The translations under genes were made by a program, and so were the position numbers. From positions 12,790,001-12,854,000 of the forward strand of contig CM072803.1 of NCBI GenBank assembly GCA_037013495.1: 64,000 nt of DNA, given 5' to 3'. Every line of letters starts with the position of its first letter. Within the stretch, counting starts at the first letter, position 1. Below the pieces are notes generated by a model. That model was not told the DNA's origin and did not search any database. It was given only the letters and a program-made list of their open reading frames with translations. Shown here in pieces: positions 1 to 11,865 of the stretch. Origin of the DNA: Hippophae tibetana (taxonomy: Eukaryota > Streptophyta > Magnoliopsida > Rosales > Elaeagnaceae).

Positions 1-209
1 AATAATAAAAAATTTAAATATAATTAATTACTTAATAATTAAATTTATTATAAAAACAAATAATATATATACAATACATATAGTTAACTTAAATTACAAA
101 TAAAATAATGTCGTCAAAGTGTAATTGGATTGTACGAGCAAGCTTGGTTGGCTTAGAATCACCATCATTATGACAAGAAAACTAGACAAAAAATAGCTGA
201 TCCATATAA

Positions 210-838
210 CAATTCATTTCCCTACATACATGAGCACATAAACATCCATCAAACAAGTAGTCTAAACTTCAAAGACATACGAATGTAGAAATTAAATCAT
301 TATAAATATTACCATAAAAAAGAGATCACCACATCGACATCCGAGTGATATAACTCTTCGACGAACTCATATTAGCACTTTATTAATCATTTATCTATAA
401 ATATGAAGTTATATGGAATCTCTGTTAGTATTTTTAATGCTATAATGAGCTCTAAATATGAAATCAAGTGTAATTTCGAGTTATTACTTGGCTTGTGTGA
501 ATTTTGGTGCCCTTAAACGTATGGAACACGTTCATGGGCACCAAAATTCATACAAACCAAGAAATAACAAATCGGAGTTACACCTGATTTCATATTTAGA
601 GCTCATTATAACATTAAAAATACGAGCATAGGTTTCAGATAATTAACTTCATATTTATAAACAAATGATTAATAAAGTGCTAATTGTTGTCATAAGGAAA
701 GTAGGCAAGAGAGGTGAGATATAGTTTGGGCTTAAAATAGGTCCTTAAAACAATGCATTCCCCTAAATACATGAGCTCCATCAAACAAGGGACTTCAGAC
801 ACATGAATAGAGAAATTAAATCATTAAAACAATTACTA
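210..838. repeat. Direct repeats flanking the large inverted repeat
   Basis: About 90-100 bp at 210-312 (CAATTCATTTCCCTACATAC onward, through AGAAATTAAATCATTA) recurs in the same orientation at 752-838, with a short internal deletion and point changes. The 371-684 hairpin lies between the copies. This could reflect a local duplication around the hairpin insertion or subterminal repeats of the CACTA element. Confidence 0.7.
371..684. repeat. Large inverted repeat (about 140-bp arms, 23-bp loop)
   Basis: The left arm (371-512) starts ATTAGCACTTTATTAATCAT and ends GAATTTTGGTGCCC. The right arm (536-684) starts GGGCACCAAAATTC and ends AATAAAGTGCTAAT. The arms pair over most of their length with scattered mismatches and small indels. 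The loop holds a further 5-bp pair, AACGT (516-520) and ACGTT (528-532). It may be a foldback MITE or a structured part of the CACTA element's far end. No coding potential was seen. Confidence 0.85.
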
Positions 839-1425
839 TTATGTTGTTATATACTATTCAAGATCATCAGAACCTTCTCATTCTTCTTGTGATGATATAA
901 TTTGAACCATGTATTTTGCCCATTCTTATCGTAAATCATCAAAAATTTGCTGATTGTAGCACGTCTTGTTCCAACCAAAGAACTACATGTATTTAAAATC
1001 AAAATAAGAATGTAATTTCATTTATTTACAAAAAAAAATAACTCAAATATATTAAAAATAACCAAAGAACTACATCCTCAATTAGAATTTTGATATTTGT
1101 GATGATTTTGCTCATAAACTTCATGATATAATAACCACACATGACTCTATTATTTTGTTGTGGAACCTACAAAAAACAAGTGTACATGATTTTTTCATAT
1201 TCGAACATCTCTATTATTCAATTGTAAAATTAATAAAATTAATAAAATTATTAATATTCGTTTGTAGATACCATAACTTTTGTTCATGTAAGCTTATGAG
1301 ATTTTTTAAGGGCAATGCCCCTAAACTTGTTCCATAACTTTCATGCCCTATCAAGGTTTAAAAAAAATAGTTTTTATTAAATATTACAACAAATAATAGA
1401 AGAAACTAATATGTAGATATAATTC
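839..1425. other. AT-rich stretch, no gene seen
   Basis: No coding similarity is visible. At 1308-1352 a short stretch (TTGTTCCATAACTTTCATGCCC) resembles the loop-proximal part of the 371-684 hairpin read on the other strand, perhaps a third decayed copy. Confidence 0.5.
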
Positions 1426-1671
1426 TTACATTTCAACAACTGCTTTTGTATCTTTACTCAATTCTATGGAAGCTGAGTCACAGTGCCAAGCATGATTATT
1501 GAACAGATCAATGATTACCAACATCCAATGATCTTGGCCTTGTTCAAACCTTAATGGCCAAAGGATTATCAACTTTTGATTCCTGTTAAAGGTTAATGCC
1601 CTATCACATAAATTGTTTAGCTCTAATGCTAACATCCTTCTCTTGATATTGATTGACATATGAAAAATCAT
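1426..1671 (-). pseudogene. Ulp1/C48-like cysteine protease remnant of the CACTA element
   Basis: An 81-residue open stretch contains EQGQDHWMLVIIDLFNNHAW. This resembles the His-containing core of Ulp1-type (C48, SUMO-protease-like) domains, in which HW is followed by hydrophobic strands and an Asp a short way downstream. The residues after it (CDSAS) depart from the usual pattern, and no C-terminal catalytic Cys block was found. C48 domains are commonly captured by plant CACTA and Mutator-like elements, which fits the position after the transposase and second ORF. More degraded coding sequence may run up to about 2160. The assignment rests on a short match only. Confidence 0.55.
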
Positions 1672-2681
1672 AAAATATTGCTAAATGTGATGAGTGATTA
1701 TGTTGAAGTCGATAATAGCACGCCCTATATAAAAGATATATATATAAATAATTAGATAATATAAATATAATTATATATGTTCTACATAAATGAAAGAAAA
1801 ATAAATAGATTGAGGACTCACCTTGTTCACACTTGAATTATACTTAAATTGATCATTTGATATTTAAATAGTTACAATATGCACTCGATTGAAATATAAG
1901 TTTGGCCTATGTCTACACCAGAAATTTCTATAGGAAGTGGCACAGTTCATCCATCATTTATGCTAGATATCCTCCCAATAATAGTCATCAAAGTGCTAAG
2001 ATTTCTGGTGAAGTTTAAAACATAATCATAACTATACTTTTTCCAAGGCTTCTTCTTGAATGACTTGGTGCGCTATGATTGGCCACTAGACATAGATTTA
2101 GCACGAGATATTTGCTTCGTATCTCTTAAATGTGTCTCATTTAAGAGTTCTGGTATAATAGACTAAAAATATTATTATGTATTTTAGTAACAATAAAAGA
2201 TATAATAAAATAATAGTAGTAAACAAGTGTTGTCTTTTAAGTTAAAAAATAGTACCACATCAAAATTTAGAACAACTTGAATCGACGGCTAAGCCACGTA
2301 CTGTCCAATCGCCTCTTGGACTATGGTAGCATCAGAAGGCACAAGTAGTGGACAATCATGAAACAATGATCGATCAATTACTATTTACCAATGATTAGAA
2401 AAATATTGATTATGAATCGTGTGATCATCACTCAATTACTGTACCATTCCAATAGCAACAAAGTCTGTTGACAAAGGATGTTTCAATAAACATTTCATAT
2501 TCTGTAAAAACTTTAAGTGTTATATATAAAAAATAAAACATATAATAAGAATTTAAAAATAATAGATTATATACACCAGAAATTAAAATCTTACCACATA
2601 TAATTCAACAAATAGAGGAGGACTCCCATCTAGGGTAGCTATTGGATGTACATTCTCACCAAAACGTTCATCATGGTTTGA

Positions 2682-4245
2682 TTAATGATAAGAATGCACA
2701 GATTGCATTGGAGAAAATGAACCACTACTTGATTGCATATGCATTCCTGGCATATAGTGAGGACTAATAGGATGACTATATCTCATACTGGATGTAGTTT
2801 GAGCACAATGAGATTGCGTGGGTGGCATGGATGGTGGCCTGCCTATCATGGATAGTAGCATGCCTGACATGGATTGTGGTATGCCTGGCATGGATGGTGG
2901 CATTCCTGGCCAATATGGCATACCCTGGTTGTAGAATGATGTCATGTTTGACATGTGTTGTGATTGATATTCTTTTAGAGTGGCAATCTCACTTAACACT
3001 GAGGCCTTAAAGGAGTTGAATTCTTCTTCAATTTTAGTATATTTCTCCTTACTTAACGTTTAAGGCTTTTGCTTTAGAATGTTAAAATACTCCATATAAC
3101 CATCACATTGGCTACCTCTCCTAACATGACCAGGATGCTCGCGTCTGAATGCATGATATAAAACATCTCTCCCAAGCTCTTCGATTATTTCACCCCTGGA
3201 TATTTTTTCTTGAACAACTCTCTACAAATAATAAAGCACACAAACATACCATTCATTATTACATCAATTATTAAAAATAATTAAGACTTTTTATCGACCG
3301 AAATTACTACCTAACTTATTTAGTTGTTCTTCTCCTCGCTTAGTCATCGGTCTTGAATTCTTCGTTTTGGGAGTCTTTGTTTCTATGTATAATTCAGTTC
3401 GGGTAACAAGTCCACCCAATTTAGCTTCCTACATAAATTATGAAAAATTTATTAAAAATGACATGAAATTAAATTGAGGAAAATAAATATAAAAATATTT
3501 ATAAATTAAGATAAATTAATAATACCATTCTATATCTAACTTCAGGATTTGAAAACCTCCTAGTACGGTTAGGAAGAATGTTATACATTTGTATATTCTG
3601 ATGTTCTTCCCTAATAATTTGAAATTCATCTGAACGTCTATAATCCACAAAGTCTTTCCAAATTTGGGGTGTAATCCAGGGGTGTCCTTCAGGGATTTTG
3701 TAGAGCTCTACCTCATAAAGTGGTTCCAAATATGAAAACACATAATTTCTTGCCAATCTGGAAGTCTTGTATTCCTTCCACGCCTTATTTGCAATCTTAT
3801 AACACTTAAGTTTCCAACTGTCATCAACTTTGTAACGATTCTGTAAAAACATAGTACAAAAGATTAGATATAATACAAAAAAGATATAATATATATTGAT
3901 TATAAAATATAAGAGACTTACACAAATGGTTATCCATATTTAGAACTTTTTTGCATCGTCAACCTGAGACCAATCATTTATATTGATTGGTATACTGGAC
4001 TTCGTAAGTCGACCAATAGAGGATTTCAATTGTTGGCCATTTTCCCCTATTGGATTACCAGTAGCATCAAATAGAACATGTATTCTATCATCTGGGTTAA
4101 GTAGAGCATCATGTATATTCTCCCAACCCTTTCTTTTCAAATACCCCAATGGATCATTTGGATCTACAAGCTTTGTTATCTGAAGATCCATGAAATATCT
4201 GCAATCAATGAAGAAATATAAATTAATTGACAATTTTAGGAACAT
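2682..4245 (-). pseudogene. Second CACTA ORF: Transposase_24-like with Met/Pro-rich tail
   Basis: Downstream of the transposase on the same strand, three pieces read as one decayed protein. 3940-4245 contains DPNDPLGYLKRKGWENIHD. 3499-3852 contains EGHPWITPQIWKDFVDYRRS and FSNPEVRYRM, in the style of the plant Transposase_24 (Ptta/En/Spm) family. 2682-2999 begins with a helical, coiled-coil-like stretch (KEKYTKIEEEFNSFKASV just upstream, then LSEIATLKEYQ). It continues into a Met/Pro-rich repeat of the form MPGxPxSM repeated about five times. Family members are thought to act as accessory DNA-binding proteins of CACTA elements. Stops and frameshifts separate the blocks. The repeat tail could also be a low-complexity expansion without function. 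Confidence 0.7.
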
Positions 4246-4376
4246 ACATATATAAGAGTTATTACAACAATATAGAACATACGTTATGTTTAATTAGGTT
4301 GTTGATCGTATACATATATTCCTTCACAATCACTTCGAGCTAATGACGAAGAATCATCATTATCAACTAGATCATC

Positions 4377-7300
4377 TCATACATTAGGCAATTTATTTGA
4401 GAAATTACTAATATTTGTTAATGTATCAAGCATAGAGTCATCATCTTCTACAACATCACAATGGTAACACTCTTTTTGTGGAGGCATTAACTCAACAGAC
4501 CATCTTGGATCAATTTGATCGCTCACGTAAAATACTTGTTTTGCATGAAGTGCTAACGTGAAAGGATCATCAGTGTGACTTATCTTGGATAAATTTACAA
4601 GGGTAAATCCAAAATCATCTATTTTATAACCAACATTGATAACATCTTCGATCCAATCACACAAGAAAATTGTTTCATGGAAGACCTCATAATCCAATTC
4701 CTAAATCTCTTGTATTATACCATAATATGTTCTATTAGAAAGTACAGGATTAGCATCTTTTGAATTGGCAAATTGCATAGTTTGTGCAACCATCTTCACA
4801 CCCTTATTTTGATTAACTCGGACTTTGTCTCTAGCTTGATTCGTAAACCTTGATCCATTTATTGAGAAACTATAAAATGATTTGACATTGAATTTTGGCC
4901 CATATGCAAGCCATTGTAAACTTTTTGATATTTTATGATTGGGTTTCTTGAGTTCATCTCGAATCTATGTATACAAAAACATGAAATGTGTTTATAGCAA
5001 AGTTTTAAAACATTGAATAGATCTAGGAACATAGATGCATGAATTTTTGTTTGTGACATTTATATGGTTACGAAACCAATTAATAAGCTCTCGCTTATGT
5101 TCATCATACAACTATTTTTCTCCTCCTTTTTTTATAACAAGGATAGATCTTCAATACGTTTAAATGCATCCTGTAATGTTATTAAATAGATATGAAGTTA
5201 TATATCATCATTAATAGTTAAATAAAAACTGATTTTTGCAATCATGAAACAATGAACATCACTTACTCTATGTACAGTTGTGCCTCATTATTATTTACCA
5301 AAATGATTCGGTGTGCTTTTTCCCATCGAGTGCGATCAATAAAAAAATTCTTACTTTCACCAAGCATAGGGTTACCTACTTGGATCATGTGACATTCTAA
5401 GAACAAATTATGCATAGGATTCTCAATTTCAATGCAACCACTAAAGTATTCAGAATAACACTCAATGTCCTCTTCAGCAATGTAGGGTTTCACCATGCAT
5501 CATTCAGGTCGATTTCTATTATTTACATATCCTTTAAGGACTTACATATATCTCTCAAAAGGATACATCCACCTTAAGTAAGTAGGACCATATAATTGAA
5601 CTTCTCGAACTAAATGAACACACAAGTGAATCATTATATCAAAGAAAGAAGAAGGAAAATATTTTTCAATTAGACACAAAATCTCTACAATATTTTTCTG
5701 TAAAGAATTTAACTCGTCAATTGATATAGATTTCTTGCATATTGTATTGAAGAATGAACAAAGCCGAATTATTGATAATCGAACATGTTTTGGAAGAATT
5801 GATGTAATAGCAACTGGTAATAATTATTGCATTAAGATATGAGAGTCATGTTATTTCAATCCATATAGTTTCTTATCGGTGATAGACACAAAATTTCTTA
5901 AGTTGGATGAGTAACCATCAGGAACTTTCACACCCTCCAAGCATTTACAAAACACATCCTTCTCTTTTTTTGACATTGTATATGATGTTGGTGGTAAGTA
6001 TGTTCGATTCTTATCATTTTCCACCCTTGGTTCCAATTCAGGTCATATGCCTAGTTTCTTTAAATCCAATCTTGCTTTAATTCCATCCTTTGTTTTTCTA
6101 GGTATATGAAGTAAAGTACCAATCAAGCTTTCACATACATTTTTCTCAATGTGCATGACATCTAAGATGTGATGAATGTGTAGGTCTTTCCAATAAGGTA
6201 ATTCCCAAAATATTGATTTTTTTTCCAACAACTATGGTAAGTCGGTTCAAACTCTTTTTCATTTTCACCCATTTCATTAGTTAACCTCTTTCGTTTCCCT
6301 ACCTTAGTGAGTTTTTTTTTTCATCTTTCCATATCGTTTGAATGTCATACCATTCAATTGCCTTAATATCTCAACACTTCACAAAGGTCGAGTTGCATGA
6401 TCATGATCTTCTTCACCATCAAATGGTTTCTTTTGGTATCTAAACTTGTGTTCAGATGGCAAAAATCTTCTATGTCTTCTATAAGACATCTTTCGTCCGT
6501 GAACAAGATAAGTTGTAGAAGTTCCATCAGTACATATAGGGCATCCCTTGTAACTTTTCGTTGCATGTCCTGATAAGTTTCCATAGGCAGGAAAATCATT
6601 AATTGTCCATAAAAGAACTTCCTTCAAGTTAAAATGTTCTTCTTTATGTGCATCGTAAACATTTACACCATCATTCCACAACGTCTTTAAATCATCTATC
6701 AACGACTACAAATATACATTAATATCAACACTAGGTTGTTTCAGTCCTGAGATCAATAATGTTAACATCATGAATTTTCTTTTCATACACAACCAGGGAG
6801 GAAGGTTCTATGTTACCATAATTACTAGCCAACAATTATATCTACTACTAAGGGAACTATGTGGATTAATTCCATCAACAACAATGGAAAGACGAAGATT
6901 GTGCGGATTAGATGAAAATTAAGGAGATAAATTATCTACTACTTTCTAATTTAGAGAATCACAAGGATGGTGTAGCACCCCATCATCAGATCGATTATCA
7001 GAATGTCAAGTCAACATCTTTGATGCATCTTTACTATTGAACAACCTTTGAAAGCGAGGAATCAGAGGAAAGTACCAAAGAACCTTTGCAAGCAGGCCTT
7101 TCTTACGTGTTATCTCATTTGTACCATGTTTCCATCTCGATTCTTTACACATCGGAAAAGCATCTAATATCTCATATTCTTTTCTATAAAGAATGCAATC
7201 ATTTGGACAAGCGTGAATCTTATGATATTCCATGCCAAATCGATTAAGAGATTTCTTCACTTCATACATTAAAGATGGCAATTCAATACCCTCAAGAAAC

Positions 7301-7815
7301 ATATCGAATAGTGGATTTAGTAATTCTGTGAATCCCTTGTCTAAAAAACCATGTTTTGCCTTCACATTGTACAAATGAACTAATCCTGACATTTTAGTGT
7401 ATTTTTTGCATTTTGGATACAACGATTTTTCGGCATCTTCTATAAGTTTTTTAAAGGTTTTGGGATCATCCTCGCGTAATTCATTTTCAAAACCATGAAA
7501 CATATTTTCTGTTTGTACATTATGATAAGATGTATGTAATCCACTCACATTCTTATTTATCTTTTCCCCATGAGTATTATCAATATTTTTTCCATGAAAA
7601 TACCAACATTTATAGCTCAAAAGAATACCATTACGGATAAGGTGATACTTAACCACGTCAAATTCATAAAATCGCTCATTTTTACATTTAACACATGGAC
7701 ATCGAATCATACTAGTTCCAGCATTACTATTTCTACAAGCAAATTCCATGAAACTTTCAACTCGAGATATATAGTCTTGATCAATTCTACACTTTGACAT
7801 CCAAGATTTGTCCAT
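4377..7815 (-). pseudogene. TNP2-like CACTA transposase, broken
   Basis: The gene starts at the ATG at 7815 with MDKSWM and an N-terminal CxxCxxC-type segment (RCPCVKCKN), typical of the transposase-associated domain of plant TNP2 proteins. An intact stretch of 269 codons runs to 7006. The Transposase_21 region follows in pieces: LRLSIVVDGINPHSSLSSRY near 6830-6900, CPICTDGTSTTYLVHGRKMS near 6480-6550, and HHILDVMHIEKNVCESLIGT near 6110-6180. At 4377-4697 is a DUF4216-like block containing DDPFTLALHAKQVFYVSD. In-frame stops interrupt it, for example V-T-stop-N near 6810 and Y-L-stop-S near 6707, and there are frame changes between blocks. It once cut and moved CACTA ends in the nucleus. The copy is dead, but domain order and length match the family. 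Confidence 0.9.
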
Positions 7816-8475
7816 TTTCTATTAATGACATTAATTAAACATATTAATTAATTATGTATCCAATGAATATATTTTAAGTATTATTATTATATATAAATTT
7901 TCTAATTATTAGAATATATATCAAAACATACATAATACAAAACAGTTATCATTTTAATCATTTTACAAATGTATTACTTTTACTTAATAAAATATAATTA
8001 TTTATATATAAATAAATTTATCCATGCACAGTAAATATATATAATCCCTCAAACCCACGAAATTTCAGATATTAATTATTTTCATAAAAAATAAGTCAAA
8101 CATATAATAACAAACAAAATAAAAAACATACATAAATAAAAAAATTATACAAAAAATAAAACAAACTGAATAATAAGCTACAAAATTAATAGAAATACTT
8201 ACAAGAATATTATGAAGTGAATATATGAAGGAAATGAAGAAGAAAATGGTGTTTTGTAAGTGAGGATAAGTGAAAAAATGGGTATAAAATTTTGCGTATT
8301 TCGCTCAAAAAAAGAGTAAATCTGAAAGATAATAAGAAGAAGAATATAACACACAAAACGACATTGCAAATGGTGGTCGGAGGTGGCCTAAAATTGAAAA
8401 ATAGGATTGGTGTGAGCTCAGTTTTAGGAGAAATGAAGTTTTTTGGGTTTCTCCAGAGAAGAAATGACCCAAACG

Positions 8476-9056
8476 GTAATATTATATGGCTAGCGTCGGT
8501 TGATGGGGCAAACTGACACTACCCACATGGCTAGTGTTGGTTCGCCACGTCAATCGATGTTATCCATGCAATTAAATTTTTTTATCAATTATTATTTTAT
8601 TTAAATTATGCATACGTACTATAAAAAAGAAAAAAATAATAATTTTACAATAATATTTAAAATAAATACACAAAATTAAATAAAGATATATTTTACGTAC
8701 GTACGTATATAAATTTAAATATCCAAACAATTAAACAAATTTATATAATTTAAAAACTAATTATCTAAAAAAAATTAAACTATATATATATTTATATCCA
8801 ACTTAAATTTTAAAGAGTGAAATAAAATAATAATTAATGACCTAAAAAAATTTCAATTTATAAACTACATGCATTTTTTAATTTAAAAAATAGGACATAG
8901 CGTCGATTGATGTGACGAACTGACGCTACACACGTGGTTAGCATCGATTGACGTGGCTAACCGATACTATCCACATGGATAGTGTCAGTTTGCCCCGTCA
9001 ACCAACGCTACGTCCAACGTGAATAGCGTCGATTCTACACCAAATCGACTTTAAAT
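8476..9056. repeat. CACTA subterminal inverted motif clusters
   Basis: Two clusters (about 8488-8565 and 8893-9056) are built from the motif AGCGTCGRTTGAYG and its reverse complement, such as CGTCAACCAACGCTA. They alternate in orientation and are separated by CCACATGGATAGT-like spacers. Similar copies lie near the right end of the small CACTA element (21385-21475). Subterminal repeats of this kind are the usual binding sites for CACTA accessory proteins; binding is inferred. The intervening 8566-8880 is AT-rich without clear structure. Confidence 0.7.
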
Positions 9057-9150
9057 TCATTATAAGTCGATTTTTTCCAAAAAAATAACTTTACACAGCG
9101 ACTTAAATACTTTTATTGTAGTAGTACTGGTTGAGAAAAGTATCATTATT

Positions 9151-9277
9151 GAAATGGTTTTCTTGCTTATTTGGCACGTATTAGAATTATTATACATAAT
9201 TTTTTAATGTTAAATAGATAGAAATTGATTAATGATAACAAGAAGATATAATATTTACATAATTTTTAATTGCAATC
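9151..9277 (+). repeat. 127-bp direct repeat, left copy
   Basis: This runs from GAAATGGTTTTCTTGCTTAT to TTAATTGCAATC. It matches 13634-13760 in the same orientation and with the same length. It sits between the CACTA right end (9126) and the left copia-like LTR. Confidence 0.85.
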
Positions 9278-9286
9278 TAACGAAGG

Positions 9287-9844
9287 TTAGACTTGGATAC
9301 AAACAGATCGCGTATAAGTATACCAGATTCAACTCATAACATTTGGATTAAAATTTACAATGATTTAGTATGTGTCTTTTGATAAAAAAACATGTTAAAT
9401 AGTTATAACTTTTAAAAGTTAAATGCTATGATTTATGTTGAAATGTTGTGACATTTTGTAAATATATGTGACTTTTAAATTAGTTATAATTATTTATGAA
9501 TAATTAGTTTGGTTTTAAAGGTACATGACTTTTGCAAAAGTCATAACTTATTAAATAATTGTAACCTAATTTGAATGGGCGCATAACATTCTAAAAAAAT
9601 ACCATTTACTTATGTTATTTGTAATAGACAAAAAAGATAAAGAAAAGTACATGATTTTCTTTCCTTCTCTCTATCAAAGGTAAAAAAATAGAATTTTTTT
9701 AATATTAGAATTTTTTTGTTGATTGTGTTGATACTTCAACCACGTAAAACATTCAGTATACGATCCGTCTTTATTCATTGATAAATGATATTCATTAAAC
9801 ACTGAAGTATAATTATTGTTATTATATTGTTAAAATATTCTACA
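9287..9844 (+). repeat. Left LTR of the old copia-like element
   Basis: It aligns with 12845-13436 along its whole length, for example AGTTATAACTTTTAAAAGTT and TTGTTGATTGTGTTG. It ends TTCTACA, directly before the primer-site-like TTGATATTAGAGTC. The left limit is uncertain by about 10 bases. Confidence 0.75.
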
Positions 9845-10334
9845 TTGATATTAGAGTCATTATGAGTGTTTTCGTGCTTGTATATATTTTAAATGCATGA
9901 AAAAATGAAGAATTTTTTTAAAAATGTAATATTTAATTAAATGGATTGTTTGTTTTTTTAAAGAATTTTTGAATGAAAGTTATACCATTAGAATCTATAT
10001 TTCATAAGCTTTCTAAGGTATATTAATTGAAATTTTTTGTTGAAAACTTCTTAACATTTTATTTAAGAAACATGATTATGAATATGAAATTATTCCTGAA
10101 TAAATTTTCATATAGATGCTTATATTATTAGTTCTTTCTATGTGTATAGTTTTGGATTTAAAATATGCATATATGTTATTTGATGGGTAACTTGATATTA
10201 AATATTAAAACATAAGCATCTTATGCATTTATATTTGAATCTATCTATAAAATTAAGCCACATAAAATTTATCAAAATTATAAAGTAATTATTTTGTATT
10301 ACAATTGGTGCATAGTGTACATGTAACACACATG

Positions 10335-10705
10335 TAGAAATTCTTGTGACCATTGATGAAGTTGTAGTCCTTGATAAAATATCATAAATATAAATGATAT
10401 GTGTCCAAGAGTCTTAACCTTTGATGAAAAGTCATGAGTTGGTTATGACATTATATGAAGAGCCATGATGTTTGATAAAAAGTTGTAACTCTTAGTTAAT
10501 ATTCATGATTGTTAGTAAATGATCATGATTCTTGACGAAGAGTTATGACTCATAGAAAGTTTTGATTGTTGATGAGAGCATTGGCTCTTGATAAAACGTT
10601 GTGATTCTAAGTGAAAAATTATGACTCTCGATAAAAAATTGCAACTCTTTGTGAAAGGTCACGACTCTTGATAAAAGTCATGACTATTTGTGAAAAATGT
10701 TATTA
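10335..10705 (+). repeat. Degenerate ~20-bp minisatellite
   Basis: About 15-18 diverged copies of a roughly 20-bp unit resembling TCATGACTCTTGATAAAAGT lie in the leader of the copia-like element. The core (CATGACTTTT..AAAGTCATAACTT) also occurs in the LTR, so the array may have grown from LTR sequence. Confidence 0.7.
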
Positions 10706-11516
10706 ATATTTGAAATTAATTGTACTATTTTTTATACATATATTGGATGATTATTTAGTGATTATTTATATTGATGTTTTATTAGAAATATTTGCAAAGC
10801 ATGTTTGTTTTATGAACAAAAAACTATAATATATCATGAAATTATGCATGACATGTTATGTTAATTAGGAGTTATTTTAGTTGAAATTTTATTTTTTTTA
10901 TACAAATTTTTTTATTTATAAATTAACTAATTAATAAAAAATGATCATTTGGATGCAAAAATGATTGTTAACGTAACATATTTTTGATCTTGTGACTTAT
11001 GATTTATTTTTTAATAATTATTTAGATTTATACAAAAAAAAACATTATATATGTTTGATGTTAATTTAAATATTTCATGTCAATATATATATATTGTATA
11101 ACTTTTAAAAACATTGTGACAAATCTAGTAAGGGGTGAGAAATTGGATGACAACAACTATGATATTTGGCCTCATAAGATACAATATATCCTCAATGAAC
11201 AAAGTGTTCTTAAAACACTAGACCACAAATGATGAGGCCTACGGAAGGAAACACTACTCAACATCATCGCAATGTTGATGAGATGTGGTTGGCCATCAAA
11301 AGTTTGGTCCCACTTCTTTGATTCGATTGTAGGTTGTGATTATGAAATTTAGTTCTTATAAGAAGAAATCTAATCATACGATTAGGTAATATTCAAGAAT
11401 CATGTCAGTTATGATCGATGATCTTGCTTTTGTTAGCCATTACCTTTACTGATGAATAATAAGTTCAAGCTATAATTCACTTCTTTTCATCTATTTAGAA
11501 GCGAGTGAAATGAAAC

Positions 11517-11865
11517 ATGAAACACAATGAAAGCATAAAAACTTTCAATGACATTTCATGCCATTTAGAGCTTGAAGAAGATTGCCTAGAAGCTGGTCAT
11601 ATTAATAGCTCTGTTTTGGTTGCTGATTCTAGCTCACGTAGGACATTTGGGTTCAAATGCAAGAGAGCTAGAGGTGCGTCATGGAAAAAAGGAGGTGGTG
11701 ATGATAGATATGCTCCAAAGAGAGAAAAGTCCAAATGCAAAAAAAGAAAGAGAAGTGACAAAAAAGAACAACAAATCAAAATTGTCATGTTTTGAAAATA
11801 TTGGTATAGCACACACACACATATATATGTTAGAGAAGCATGTCAATAATTACTCATATGGTTAA
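11517..11865 (+). pseudogene. Copia gag fragment, frameshifted
   Basis: The open frame at 11517-11795 reads SIKTFNDISCHLELEEDCLE and later ADSSSRRTFGFK, followed by a Lys/Arg-rich region. This is the pattern of the C-terminal half of plant copia gag, just before the zinc knuckle. The knuckle itself is decayed: SCFENIGIAH, with one Cys left, appears in a different frame (11620-11865), so a frameshift lies near 11700-11780. The protein would have packaged element RNA in cytoplasmic particles. No functional product is expected. Confidence 0.65.

Larger units (their letters stand above)
1426..9126 (-). mobile_element. Decayed CACTA (En/Spm) transposon, left end not seen
   Basis: This is a class II CACTA element read on the minus strand. 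In order from the right come the terminus, a non-coding subterminal region, a TNP2-type transposase, a second Transposase_24-like ORF and a Ulp1-like protease remnant. The right end reads TTGTAGTAGTA at 9116-9126, one base off the CACTACTACAA terminal motif. The last kilobase (about 8200-9126) closely resembles the right part of the complete small CACTA element at 20739-21565, which supports the boundary. No matching CACTAC end is seen to the left, so that end is either before base 1 or lost. The coding parts carry many stops and frameshifts. Sequence left of 1426 may also belong to the element. Confidence 0.85.

Noticed and set aside
2822..3010. Plus-strand open frame rich in Met, Ala, Trp and Val
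   Set aside because: It is the antisense shadow of the Met/Pro-rich repeat of the CACTA accessory ORF.
10335..10705. CRISPR array
   Set aside because: Units of ~20 bp are directly adjacent without unique spacers and are degenerate; the sequence is plant nuclear DNA.
11620..11865. Intact zinc-knuckle protein
   Set aside because: Only one Cys of the knuckle remains and the frame differs from the upstream gag frame.
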